Assembly (NCBI GenBank): GCA_030683105.1
Contig: JAUXMZ010000025.1
Coordinates: 1 to 64,000 of the forward strand
Direction: 5' to 3'
Length of the DNA: 64,000 bases
Source of the DNA: Burkholderiales bacterium
GTDB taxonomy: Bacteria; Pseudomonadota; Gammaproteobacteria; Burkholderiales; SG8-41
This document shows, one piece after another, positions 16,457-24,899 of the stretch; the stretch's first letter is position 1; each line of letters opens with the position of its first letter. The notes under the pieces are model-generated. The model was not told the DNA's origin, searched no databases, and was given only the letters and a program-made list of their open reading frames with translations. Made by a program: the position numbers and the translations under genes.

Positions 16457-17652
16457 GTCGCCGGCTGCTACGTTTTATCCTGCTTGCCATCCTGCTCGTA
16501 AGCGCAGGCGCCACGGTGGCGGCAACCTCTCCCGGCCGCGCCAAGGAAGACCTGCGCCAGTTGCGAGACAAGATCGAGGCGCTGCAAAAACGCCTGGCTG
16601 ATGCCGAGGAATCCAAAAACGAAGCCACCGACGCCCTGAAAGAATCAGAGGGCGCGATTTCGGACGCCAACCGCACTTTGCGCGACCTGGGACAGCAATC
16701 GCGCGAAGCCAACCGGCGGCTGGCCGAACTGCACACAGCCTCGCAGAACAGCGAATCCACGCTGGGCGCGCAGCAGACACTGCTTGCGCGGCTGCTTTAC
16801 CAGCAGTATCTCGGCGGCCAGTCGGAACCGCTCAAACTCCTGCTGAACCGCGAAGATCCGAATCAGATCGCGCGCCAGTTGCACTACTTCGGCTATATCT
16901 CGCGCGCCAGGGCCAGGCTGATCGAGGAATTGCGCAGCCATCTAACGGTAATCAAAGACCTCGCACAACAGGTCGAGCAGCAGGTTGCCGAACTGGCGGC
17001 CATTGCCGCCGAACAGACGGTGCAGAAAAAGCGCCTGGAACGCGAAAAACTTGCCCGCAGCCAGGTACTGGCCCGGATTTCGCGCAATATCCAGAAGCAA
17101 AAACACGAGATCGGCACCCTCAAACGCGACGAAAACCGGCTTACCCGGCTGATCGAGCAGCTGGCCCGTATCGTTGCACGCCCGCCGGCCCGCACACCCG
17201 CCGCGCCGCGCCTGAAAAACGAACGCCTGCCCGACCGCTCCGGCGACGACAGCCCGTTCCGGCAGCTCAAGGGGCGGCTCGCCCTGCCGGTGCGCGGGGA
17301 GCTAGGCAACCGCTTTGGCAGTCCACGTGCCGACAGCGGATTGGTGTGGAAGGGGCTGTTCATTGCGTCCAAAGCTGGCGAAGAAGTGCGCGCCATCGCC
17401 GCCGGCCGGGTGGTCTTCGCCGACTGGCTGAGGGGGTTCGGGAATCTGCTGATCATAGACCACGGCGACGGCTATATGAGCCTTTATGGCAACAACGAGA
17501 CCCTCTACAAACAGGTCGGCGACGCCCTGCGGGGCGGAGAAACCGTGGCCGCAGTGGGGAATAGCGGCGGCAATGCCGATTCGGGTTTATACTTCGAAAT
17601 CAGGCATCAAGGCCGACCGTTCGACCCGTTGTCATGGGTAAACACCAAATAA
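16453..17652 (+). CDS. envC: Murein hydrolase activator EnvC
   Basis: A 399-residue periplasmic protein that activates division amidases. It starts with GTG at 16453 and has a signal peptide (about 1-23), long coiled coils (about 27-115 and 165-250) and a C-terminal LytM/M23 domain (about 280-395). The zinc ligands are replaced (NRFGSPRADSGLVWKGLFI instead of an HxGxD pattern), as expected for a non-catalytic activator. It ends in YFEIRHQGRPFDPLSWV. It is translationally coupled to gpmI. Confidence 0.9.
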   Translation: MSRRLLRFILLAILLVSAGATVAATSPGRAKEDLRQLRDKIEALQKRLADAEESKNEATDALKESEGAISDANRTLRDLGQQSREANRRLAELHTASQNSESTLGAQQTLLARLLYQQYLGGQSEPLKLLLNREDPNQIARQLHYFGYISRARARLIEELRSHLTVIKDLAQQVEQQVAELAAIAAEQTVQKKRLEREKLARSQVLARISRNIQKQKHEIGTLKRDENRLTRLIEQLARIVARPPARTPAAPRLKNERLPDRSGDDSPFRQLKGRLALPVRGELGNRFGSPRADSGLVWKGLFIASKAGEEVRAIAAGRVVFADWLRGFGNLLIIDHGDGYMSLYGNNETLYKQVGDALRGGETVAAVGNSGGNADSGLYFEIRHQGRPFDPLSWVNTK

Positions 17653-17717
17653 GGCGAACGATGGAACGTTGTTGATCCGCGCCCTGTCTATGCCTCACGA
17701 TTTCTTAGGAGTGGTAC

Positions 17718-19130
17718 ATGCGTAACAAGCTGCAGCAAGCCGGGCTGATCGTCGTCGGCGTCCTGGTGGGCGTGATGATCAGTCTTAATTTTTCCGCCGT
17801 CGCACAGAAAGGCACCGCCGCGCTGCCGCTGCCGATCGAGGAACTGCGCGCGTTCACCGAGGTGTTCGGCCGCGTCAAGAGCGATTATGTCGAGCCGGTT
17901 GAAGACAAAAAACTCATCACCGAAGCCATCAACGGCATGCTGACCGGCCTCGATCCTCATTCCGCCTATCTCGATCAGGAAGCATTCAAGGAACTGCAGG
18001 TCGGCACCCAGGGCGAGTTCGGCGGACTCGGCATAGAAGTCGGCATGGAAGACGGCTTCGTCAAGGTGGTGTCACCGATAGACGATTCGCCGGCGTCGCG
18101 TGCCGGCGTCAAGCCGGGGGATCTCATCGTCAAGCTCGATGAAACCTCGATCAAGGGCATGACGCTCAACGATGCGGTAAAGCGCATGCGCGGCAAACCC
18201 AATACCCAGATCGTGCTCACCATCGTGCGCAAAGGCGAGCAACAGCCCATCGTCATCACGCTGACGCGCGCCGTGATCAAAATTCAAAGCGTCAAATTCA
18301 AGCTGCTCGAGCCGGGGTACGCCTATTTCCGCGTCACCCAGTTTCAGGAGCATACCGGCGAAACGCTGGCCAAAGCCATCGACAACCTGTTCAAACAAAA
18401 TCAGGGAAGCATGAAAGGCCTGGTGCTTGACCTGCGCAACGACCCGGGCGGATTGCTCAATGGCGCAGTCGCAGTCTCGGCAGCGTTTTTGCCGCAGAAT
18501 GCCCTGGTGGTTTATACCGACGGCCGCACCGAGGATTCGAAAATGCGCCTGAACGCCAGTTCAGAGAATTACCTGCGCGGCCGGGCCAAGGAAGATTTCC
18601 TGGCCAAACTGCCGCAGGGGGCGAAAACGGTGCCGATGGTGGTGCTGGTCAACGGCGGATCGGCTTCGGCTTCGGAGATCGTCGCCGGCGCGCTGCAGGA
18701 CCACAAGCGCGCGGTCATCATGGGGCAGCAGACCTTCGGCAAAGGCTCGGTGCAGACCATCCTGCCGCTGGGAAACAATACCGCGATCAAGCTCACCACG
18801 GCGCGCTATTACACGCCCAATGGCCGCTCGATCCAGGCCAAGGGCATCACCCCGGACATCCTGCTGGATGACGGGCAGTCGGAAAAAACCGCGGGGCTCA
18901 AGCTGCGCGAGTCCGATCTCACCAAGCATCTGACCGACAACAACAAGCCTGAAACCAAGCCCGAGGCTGTTGCAGCCAAGGAATACGGTTTCACGCCAGC
19001 GCCGCGGCCCAAGGATATCGACGAAAAACTGATGCGCCCGGAACCGGGCGAAGTCGTATCGAAGAACGACTACGAGCTAAATCAGGCCATCGAGTTCCTG
19101 AAAAGCCGGGGCAACACCAAGATCAACTAG
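17718..19130 (+). CDS. ctpA: C-terminal processing peptidase (S41 family)
   Basis: A 470-residue periplasmic serine protease that trims protein C-termini and cell-wall enzymes. It has an N-terminal signal/anchor (about 8-30), PDZ domain (about 95-175, GGLGIEVGMEDGFVKVVSPI) and S41 catalytic core. The serine/lysine dyad is Ser317 in NGGSASASEI and Lys342 in GQQTFGKGSVQTI. GAGTGG-type ribosome site precedes the ATG. A strong terminator follows, ending the gpmI-envC-ctpA unit. Confidence 0.93.
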   Translation: MRNKLQQAGLIVVGVLVGVMISLNFSAVAQKGTAALPLPIEELRAFTEVFGRVKSDYVEPVEDKKLITEAINGMLTGLDPHSAYLDQEAFKELQVGTQGEFGGLGIEVGMEDGFVKVVSPIDDSPASRAGVKPGDLIVKLDETSIKGMTLNDAVKRMRGKPNTQIVLTIVRKGEQQPIVITLTRAVIKIQSVKFKLLEPGYAYFRVTQFQEHTGETLAKAIDNLFKQNQGSMKGLVLDLRNDPGGLLNGAVAVSAAFLPQNALVVYTDGRTEDSKMRLNASSENYLRGRAKEDFLAKLPQGAKTVPMVVLVNGGSASASEIVAGALQDHKRAVIMGQQTFGKGSVQTILPLGNNTAIKLTTARYYTPNGRSIQAKGITPDILLDDGQSEKTAGLKLRESDLTKHLTDNNKPETKPEAVAAKEYGFTPAPRPKDIDEKLMRPEPGEVVSKNDYELNQAIEFLKSRGNTKIN

Positions 19131-19141
19131 AATCCTCCGCT

Positions 19142-19179
19142 CAACAAAAACGCCCGGCTGAGACCGGGCGTTTTTGTTG
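19142..19179 (+). terminator. Rho-independent terminator after ctpA
   Basis: A hairpin with arms CGCCCGG and CCGGGCG around CTGAGA, flanked by AACAAAAA on the left and TTTTTGTT on the right. The A/T flanks extend the stem and make it potentially bidirectional. Confidence 0.92.
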
Positions 19180-19256
19180 TACACTGCCTCATCTCGCCGT
19201 CTGATACAACGCCTTGCACAGTCAGGCGCATGGCGTGAAGCGGGCTGCTCCGGTTG

Positions 19257-19298
19257 TCACCCCTCACCCCTCACGCCTCACGCCTGACTCCTCACGCT
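19257..19298. repeat. TCAC-type heptamer array upstream of moeB
   Basis: Units TCACCCC, TCACGCC, TGACTCC and TCACGCT follow with a 7-base period right up to the moeB start codon, leaving no conventional ribosome site. Confidence 0.8.
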
Positions 19299-19299
19299 T

Positions 19300-20046
19300 A
19301 TGAACGATGATCAGTTGTTGCGCTACAGCCGCCACATCCTGCTGCCGCAGATCGGCATCGAGGGTCAGGAGAAAATCCTGAATTCGCATGCCCTGGTCAT
19401 CGGCGCAGGCGGCCTGGGTTCACCTATAGCGCTGTATCTCGCCTCAGCTGGTGTCGGCCGCATCACGCTGTGCGACGACGATGACGTCGATCTGACCAAT
19501 CTGCAGCGCCAGATCGTGCATCGCACGGAATTCATCGGCCGCAAGAAAGTCGAGTCCGCCAAGGCCGCGCTCGCTGCGATCAATCCCGAATCCACGGTCG
19601 TTGCCGTGGCAGAACGGGTCGCAGGCGAACGGCTGGAAACGCTGGTGGCACAAGCTGACGTGGTACTCGACGGCAGCGACAATTTTGCCACCCGTCATGC
19701 CGTCAACCGCGCCTGCGTCAAACTGCGCAAACCCCTGGTCTCAGGCGCGGGCGTGCAATTCGACGGCCAGCTTGCGGTGTTCGACATGCGCAACCGGGAG
19801 TCCCCGTGCTATCACTGCCTGTTCCCGGAGCACGGTGACAACGAAGACATGCGCTGCGCGGTGATGGGTGTGTTTGCACCACTGGTCGGCATCATCGGCT
19901 CCCTGCAGGCGGCGGAAGCACTGAAGCTGATCATCGGCACCGGTGAATCGCTAGCAGGCCGGCTGCTGCTGGTAGACGCGCTGACCATGCAGATCCGCAG
20001 CGTCAGACTGAAGAAAGATCCCGCCTGCGCCGTTTGCCGAAACTAG
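19300..20046 (+). CDS. moeB: Molybdopterin-synthase adenylyltransferase MoeB/ThiF family
   Basis: A 248-residue E1-like enzyme that adenylates the C-terminal glycine of a ubiquitin-like sulfur carrier (MoaD or ThiS). It has RYSRHILLPQIGIEGQEKI, Rossmann GAGGLGSP (36-42), DLTNLQRQ, zinc-binding C170xxC173 and C243xxC246, and a possible active-site Cys186 in RCAVMGVFAPL. MoeB versus ThiF/HesA cannot be separated by sequence alone. Position after ctpA is common in betaproteobacteria. The ATG is abutted by a TCAC heptamer array. Confidence 0.9.
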   Translation: MNDDQLLRYSRHILLPQIGIEGQEKILNSHALVIGAGGLGSPIALYLASAGVGRITLCDDDDVDLTNLQRQIVHRTEFIGRKKVESAKAALAAINPESTVVAVAERVAGERLETLVAQADVVLDGSDNFATRHAVNRACVKLRKPLVSGAGVQFDGQLAVFDMRNRESPCYHCLFPEHGDNEDMRCAVMGVFAPLVGIIGSLQAAEALKLIIGTGESLAGRLLLVDALTMQIRSVRLKKDPACAVCRN

Positions 20047-20284
20047 CGTTTCGGGTTCAAAGTTCCAGGTTCCAGGTTAGACCCACGACTTTGAACTTTG
20101 AACTTTGAACTTTGAACTTTGAACTTTGAACTTTGAACTTTGAACCTTGAACCTTGAACCTTGAACCTTGAACTTGGAACTTGGAACTTGGAACTTGGAA
20201 CTTGGAACTTGGAACTTGGAACTTGGAACTTGGAACTTGGAACTTGGAACTTGGAACTTGGAACTTGGAACTTGGAACTAGGAA
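20046..20284. repeat. Longest heptamer element of the window
   Basis: A left arm of GGTTCCA units (about 20052-20076), a short core with CCCACGAC, then a right arm of roughly 27 units: first GAACTTT, then GAACCTT, then about 17 consecutive GGAACTT. The long homogeneous run suggests recent slippage. It lies between convergent genes moeB and 20295-20618. Confidence 0.92.
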
Positions 20285-20294
20285 CCGAGCGTCA

Positions 20295-20618
20295 TCAGGT
20301 CATGTCGAGCGAGCCCACTTCAGGCGCTGCCGACATGTCCGGCGGCTTCGCCGAGAGCATTTCCTCCAGGTCGCGCACGACAAGCTCAATGTCGGGCCCG
20401 ACGCGTCCCTGGCACTGCAACAGCAGGCGGGCGGGGAGATCGGTCAGCGTAGCCACATGATTGGTGTTTCGCAGCTTCGCCGCGGCGTGCAATACCGGGG
20501 TCAGGTGCGTCATTTTGAACCCGGGCCTGGCGCTTTCAACAGCCTCGACGATCACCTGCTGCGCGCGCGCGATGCCGATCAGAAGTTCGGCGAGTTGTTT
20601 AGAACTGAAATTTTCCAT
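20295..20618 (-). CDS. Conserved hypothetical protein
   Basis: A 107-residue soluble, probably helical protein I do not recognise. It has LAELLIGIARAQQVIVEAVE, then TNHVATLTDLPARLLLQ and a C-terminal DIELVVRDLEEMLSAKPP. There is no signal peptide, membrane helix or cysteine-rich motif apart from one Cys. AGGAGATGAC precedes the ATG as a good ribosome site, supporting it as a real gene. It lies upstream of the converging moeB end and downstream of slmA on the same strand. Confidence 0.6.
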   Translation of the reverse strand: MENFSSKQLAELLIGIARAQQVIVEAVESARPGFKMTHLTPVLHAAAKLRNTNHVATLTDLPARLLLQCQGRVGPDIELVVRDLEEMLSAKPPDMSAAPEVGSLDMT

Positions 20619-20656
20619 GTGTCATCTCCTCTATCTTCCGGACCCCTGCCCCGCGT

Positions 20657-21244
20657 TCAGGCCACCACGCCTTCCATCAGTTGACGCCATTGCTTTGCCC
20701 ATAGTTCCACCGGGTCGCGCCGAAACCCGCTTTTTGCAAACTGATGCCAGCGGCCGGTGACGAAACTTATCAGCAGATTGGCCTGCGCCGCGACATCAAC
20801 GTCGGTGGCGATTTCCTGCAGTGTCACCCCGAAACGCAGCGCCTGCTTCAGCGCGGCTTCGAGCCTGTCATGCAGCTGATTGATCCGCGCCTGCAGCTTC
20901 ACGTCTTCATTGACCAGTGCATCGCCAATCAGCACCCGCGTCATGCCGCGGTTTTTCTGGGCAAAACCGAGCAGCACTCCGATGATCGCTTCGGCCTGGC
21001 GCACGCCGCTTTTTTCCTCGGTGCTGATTTTGTTGATCAACGCAAACAGCGTCTGCTCGATGAACTCTATCAGGCCCTCGAACATCTGGGCCTTGCCGCT
21101 GAAGTGCCGGTACAGCGCGGCCTCGGATACATCGAGCCTGGCGGCAAGTCCCGCAGTGGTAATCTTTTCCGCCGCAGGGTTTTCCAGCATCTGCGCCAGG
21201 GTCTGCAGAATCTGGGTTTTTCTTTCACCGCTTCTTGCAGCCAT
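20657..21244 (-). CDS. slmA: Nucleoid occlusion factor SlmA (TetR family)
   Basis: A 195-residue DNA-binding division inhibitor that prevents FtsZ ring formation over the nucleoid. The N-terminal HTH is TAGLAARLDVSEAALYRHFSGKAQMFEGLIEFIE (about 30-64); the helical C-terminal domain includes GFAQKNRGMTRVLIGDALVNED, characteristic of SlmA. Gene order argB, nucleotidase, slmA is conserved in betaproteobacteria. Confidence 0.92.
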   Translation of the reverse strand: MAARSGERKTQILQTLAQMLENPAAEKITTAGLAARLDVSEAALYRHFSGKAQMFEGLIEFIEQTLFALINKISTEEKSGVRQAEAIIGVLLGFAQKNRGMTRVLIGDALVNEDVKLQARINQLHDRLEAALKQALRFGVTLQEIATDVDVAAQANLLISFVTGRWHQFAKSGFRRDPVELWAKQWRQLMEGVVA

Positions 21245-21251
21245 AACTATC

Positions 21252-21896
21252 CTATTTCAAGCGGGATAACACCCGCGGCAATTGTGCAATAGACAGGATA
21301 TTCGCATCGACGTAGCCCGGCGCCCTGACGGCCGTCGTCACCCACACGGTCTTCATGCCCAGCCGCTTGGCTGTCCTCAGGTTCTCGGCCGTGTCCTCGA
21401 CCATGATACAGCGCTGCGGCCGAAGATGGTTGGCGCGGCACAATCTCAGGAAACCATGGCTGTCCGGCTTGGGACGGTAGCGGGTGCGCTCGATGGAAAA
21501 TACATCGTCGAACAGGTCGGCAATCGAGAGCGCACGCAGCACCGCGCGCGAATAGTGCACCGGGGCGTTCGAAAACATGAATTTTCTTCCCGGCAAACGC
21601 GTCAGTATCGCGCGCAGACGCGGGTCGCTCACCAGCATGTGCGCCAGACGGGGAAACTGATGGGTGTTCCACAAAAAATGCCGCGGGTCGGTATTGTGAT
21701 GGCGCATCAGGCCGAGCAGCGTCGCGCCGTAACGCTGCCAGTAGTGGCGCCGCAAATCGCCGGCCGCGGTTTCGTCCAGCCCGAGATGCGTTTGCAGATA
21801 CTCGGTCATAGACCGGCTGATGTGCGGGAAAATATGCGGCGTCGCGTTGTGGAGGGTGTTGTCCAAATCGAAAATCCAGCACTTCGACCAGGTCAT
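21252..21896 (-). CDS. HAD-family pyrimidine 5'-nucleotidase-like hydrolase
   Basis: A 214-residue HAD phosphatase. Motif I is FDLDNTLHNA with Asp10 and Asp12, motif II FMFSNAPVHYS, motif III RYRPKPDSHGF lysine, motif IV MVEDTAENLRTAKRLGMKTVWV. It resembles the Sdt1/pyrimidine 5'-nucleotidase subgroup that dephosphorylates UMP/CMP-type substrates. It lies between argB and slmA, 7 bases from slmA. The exact substrate is inferred. Confidence 0.85.
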   Translation of the reverse strand: MTWSKCWIFDLDNTLHNATPHIFPHISRSMTEYLQTHLGLDETAAGDLRRHYWQRYGATLLGLMRHHNTDPRHFLWNTHQFPRLAHMLVSDPRLRAILTRLPGRKFMFSNAPVHYSRAVLRALSIADLFDDVFSIERTRYRPKPDSHGFLRLCRANHLRPQRCIMVEDTAENLRTAKRLGMKTVWVTTAVRAPGYVDANILSIAQLPRVLSRLK

Positions 21897-21943
21897 CGCT
21901 TAGAGCCCGTTAACCATTACCACATGAGTGCGACGGAGGCGAA

Positions 21944-22837
<894 letters not shown>

Positions 22838-22882
22838 TTATCGAAAATTTATGGGCCTGTCTATTCTACATCAGCGCCCGCA

Positions 22883-22916
22883 ACAAAAAAGGCGGACGAC
22901 CTCACGATCATCCGCC
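22883..22916 (-). terminator. Rho-independent terminator of hsp20
   Basis: On the minus strand GGCGGATGA pairs with TCGTCCGCC (one G-U) around a short loop and is followed by TTTTTTGTTG. It is located 22 bases after the hsp20 stop. Confidence 0.85.
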
Positions 22917-22937
22917 CTGCTTGCCGTTGCCGGAGAC

Positions 22938-23363
22938 TTACTGAACGGAGATGCGCTTTGCCATAACCGCAGCCTTCTTCGGCAGTGTCAGTTCCAGCAC
23001 GCCGTCGGCGTATTTAGCGCTGGCGCCGGCTTCATCGACCGGCTGGCCGAGCGTAAACGCCCGGTAGACCTTGCCATAATAGCGTTCGCTGCGCAGCACA
23101 CGATCGCCGTCCTTGACGTCCTGCTCTTTTTTCACCTCGGCGCTGATCGCGACCTGATCGCCATCGACAGAGATGTTGATGTCGTCTTTCTTGACGCCCG
23201 GGATTTCGGCGCGCAGTTTATAGGTGCCGTTGCTTTCGGTCACATCGACGCGGATCTGCGCGGGGGCGCTGCCGCTCTCCAACCCAACCGGGCGCACGAA
23301 AAAACCGCGGAACAGGTCGTCGAACGCATCGTCGAGCGGATTGTAACGAGTGATGCTTGCCAT
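22938..23363 (-). CDS. Small heat shock protein, Hsp20/alpha-crystallin family
   Basis: A 141-residue ATP-independent holdase. The alpha-crystallin domain runs from about residue 37 (IRVDVTESNGTYKLRAEIPG) to 128, ending in the ADGVLELTLPKK signature. The N-terminus is a short DDLFRGFF-type arm, and the C-terminal tail is ISVQ. AAAGGAGAAC precedes the ATG. An upstream site matches the heat-shock sigma-32 consensus, and a terminator follows, so it is monocistronic and heat inducible by inference. Confidence 0.93.
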   Translation of the reverse strand: MASITRYNPLDDAFDDLFRGFFVRPVGLESGSAPAQIRVDVTESNGTYKLRAEIPGVKKDDINISVDGDQVAISAEVKKEQDVKDGDRVLRSERYYGKVYRAFTLGQPVDEAGASAKYADGVLELTLPKKAAVMAKRISVQ

Positions 23364-23409
23364 AATGTTCTCCTTTATGTCGGTTTGGCGTCAGCCGCCA
23401 ATGACTTTA

Positions 23410-23437
23410 ATATGGGAGCCGATAGCGAAGTTTCAAG
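23410..23437 (-). promoter_or_regulatory. Sigma-32 type heat-shock promoter for hsp20
   Basis: On the minus strand CTTGAAA (-35) and TCCCATAT (-10) are separated by 13 bases. The consensus is CTTGAAA-N13-17-CCCCATNT. It lies 47 bases upstream of the hsp20 start codon. Confidence 0.75.
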
Positions 23438-23489
23438 CCCTGCACAGGCAAAATCCGTGTCCAGGTCAGATCTTTTGCGCCTGAGCAGA

Positions 23490-23511
23490 AAAATCATAAC
23501 ATTATGATTTT
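23490..23511. promoter_or_regulatory. Perfect palindrome upstream of the sigma-factor gene
   Basis: Ten-base arms AAAATCATAA and TTATGATTTT are separated by CA, 25 bases before the sigma-factor start codon in an AT-rich gap. This is a good dimeric-repressor operator candidate; its binder is unknown. Confidence 0.6.
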
Positions 23512-23536
23512 ATTAACAATGTAACTCAGGTTCTCT

Positions 23537-24127
23537 ATGGCCGAGAATGCTCCCACCACCGCTCCAGATGGCACTGAGCTGGAACAGTTCCGCAGTTATC
23601 TGATGCGTTACGCATTGTTGCAGCTGCGCGACCGGGCCGCAGCCGAAGATGTGGTTCAGGAAACCCTGCTGGCCGCCGTCGAGGGCGGCGCGAGATTCTC
23701 CGGAAAATCATCGGTCAAGACTTGGCTCACTGGGATCCTCAAGCACAAAATCGTGGATCAGTTTCGGCGGGGGGCGCGCGAGCAGCCGCTGGCGCGAAAC
23801 AGCGAGGAGGCCGATCTTGGCGAGGCCGCGCTGGTTGACGCCCTGTTTGTCAAAAACGGCCACTGGGACCGCCCCCCCGCGAGCTGGGGCAGTCCCGAGC
23901 AGTCGTTCGAGAACAGGCAATTCTGGGAAGCCTTCGAAATGTGCTCAAAGCTGATGCCGGAAAAAACCGCGCGGGTATTCGTGATGCGCGAGGTCATGGA
24001 CCTCACCACCGAGGAAATCTGTAAGGAAATGAGCATCACCGCGACTCATTGCTGGGTAATGCTGCACCGGGCAAGACTCAGCCTCAAAGCCTGCCTGGAC
24101 ATAAAATGGTTCGGAACGCCCCAATGA
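23537..24127 (+). CDS. ECF-type sigma-70 family RNA polymerase sigma factor
   Basis: A 196-residue sigma factor. Region 2 is LMRYALLQLRDRAAAEDVVQETLLAAVEG (about 22-50) with TWLTGILKHKIVDQFRRG. Region 4 is LMPEKTARVFVMREVMDLTTEEICKEMSITATHCWVMLHRARLSL (about 139-183). An intervening segment of about 40 residues (about 87-128) is longer than in typical ECF factors. It overlaps by ATGA with a tiny cysteine/histidine protein that is probably its anti-sigma partner. Confidence 0.9.
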   Translation: MAENAPTTAPDGTELEQFRSYLMRYALLQLRDRAAAEDVVQETLLAAVEGGARFSGKSSVKTWLTGILKHKIVDQFRRGAREQPLARNSEEADLGEAALVDALFVKNGHWDRPPASWGSPEQSFENRQFWEAFEMCSKLMPEKTARVFVMREVMDLTTEEICKEMSITATHCWVMLHRARLSLKACLDIKWFGTPQ

Positions 24128-24309
24128 AAATCATGGCCACCTGCAAGGAAGTGTCGGAACTGCTGTCTCAGGGCCAGGATCGTCAGCTGGGGCGGGGTGA
24201 AAAATTGCGGCTCAACCTGCACCTGCTGGTATGCAAAGGCTGCCGCAATTTCGGCGATCAGATCGTCTTTATCCGCGCCGCGATGAAGCGCTACGTCGAG
24301 CGCGGCTAG
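24124..24309 (+). CDS. Small zinc-finger-type anti-sigma factor
   Basis: A 61-residue protein starting MKIMATCKEVSELLSQGQDR, with a later HLLVCKGCRNFGDQ. The spacing of Cys7 and the H-x3-C-x2-C cluster (HLLVCKGC) is that of the zinc-binding anti-sigma domain. There is no membrane segment. The ATG overlaps the sigma-factor stop (ATGA), so the two are translationally coupled. The zinc may make the pair responsive to oxidants, which is an inference. Confidence 0.78.
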   Translation: MKIMATCKEVSELLSQGQDRQLGRGEKLRLNLHLLVCKGCRNFGDQIVFIRAAMKRYVERG

Positions 24310-24318
24310 CGTCCGGTT

Positions 24319-24786
24319 TCAGTGGTCGGGGCCGTGCATGGCCGCGGCGCCCACGGACCTTACCTCGGCCTCTACCTTGATCGTCGTCAGCGCCGCACCG
24401 GCGCCGCGCACCGTCAGCGTCAGCGGCACCTTGTCCCCTGCTTTGAGCGGCTGTTTGATATCCATCAGCATGACGTGGAATCCGCCGGGGGCGAGTTTCA
24501 CCGTCTTGCGGGCGGGCAAATCGATTTTCTCCACCGCGCGCATCCGCATCACGCCGCCATCCATGTTCATGACGTGCAGTTCGGCTCTTGCCGCAACCGG
24601 CGTTTCGACCCCGATGAGAACAGCATCAGTGGGGCTGACCAGTTCCATATAGGCTCCCGCCGCGTTCTGTCCCGGCGCCGTGGCCCGCGCCCAGGCGTTG
24701 CCTACAGTTACTGCATCCGCGGCAAAAACGGGGACTGCGATCAGCGTGCCGAGAAGAACCGCTGCGTACGATTTGCCTATGAACAT
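24319..24786 (-). CDS. Periplasmic copper chaperone PCuAC
   Basis: A 155-residue secreted protein of the DUF461 family that delivers Cu(I) to cytochrome oxidase. Signal peptide is about residues 1-22 (ending VFAADA), followed by VGNAWARATAPGQNAAGAYMEL. The copper ligands lie in ELHVMNMDGGVMRMR and GGFHVMLM (the H(M)X10MX21HXM pattern). The start is set at 24786 in front of the signal peptide; a longer open frame adds 25 implausible residues. The His-containing C-terminus (HGPDH) is also typical. Confidence 0.88.
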   Translation of the reverse strand: MFIGKSYAAVLLGTLIAVPVFAADAVTVGNAWARATAPGQNAAGAYMELVSPTDAVLIGVETPVAARAELHVMNMDGGVMRMRAVEKIDLPARKTVKLAPGGFHVMLMDIKQPLKAGDKVPLTLTVRGAGAALTTIKVEAEVRSVGAAAMHGPDH

Positions 24787-24899
24787 CAATTCCCGCCCCC
24801 TGGTCACTGTGATGAATATCGAAAGCGCGCACATTGTTTCAGTTCCGGTCAGCAGGTGCAAGCGCGTGTGTTGTTATAATCAGACTTTTTCGGACGGCC

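Noticed and set aside
20046-20284. CRISPR array
   Set aside because: The unit is 7 bases with no spacers and no cas genes; it is a heptamer array.
20161-20460. Open frames encoding WNLELGT repeats
   Set aside because: Direct translation of the GGAACTT array, which is open in every frame; no ribosome site, so not a repeat protein gene.
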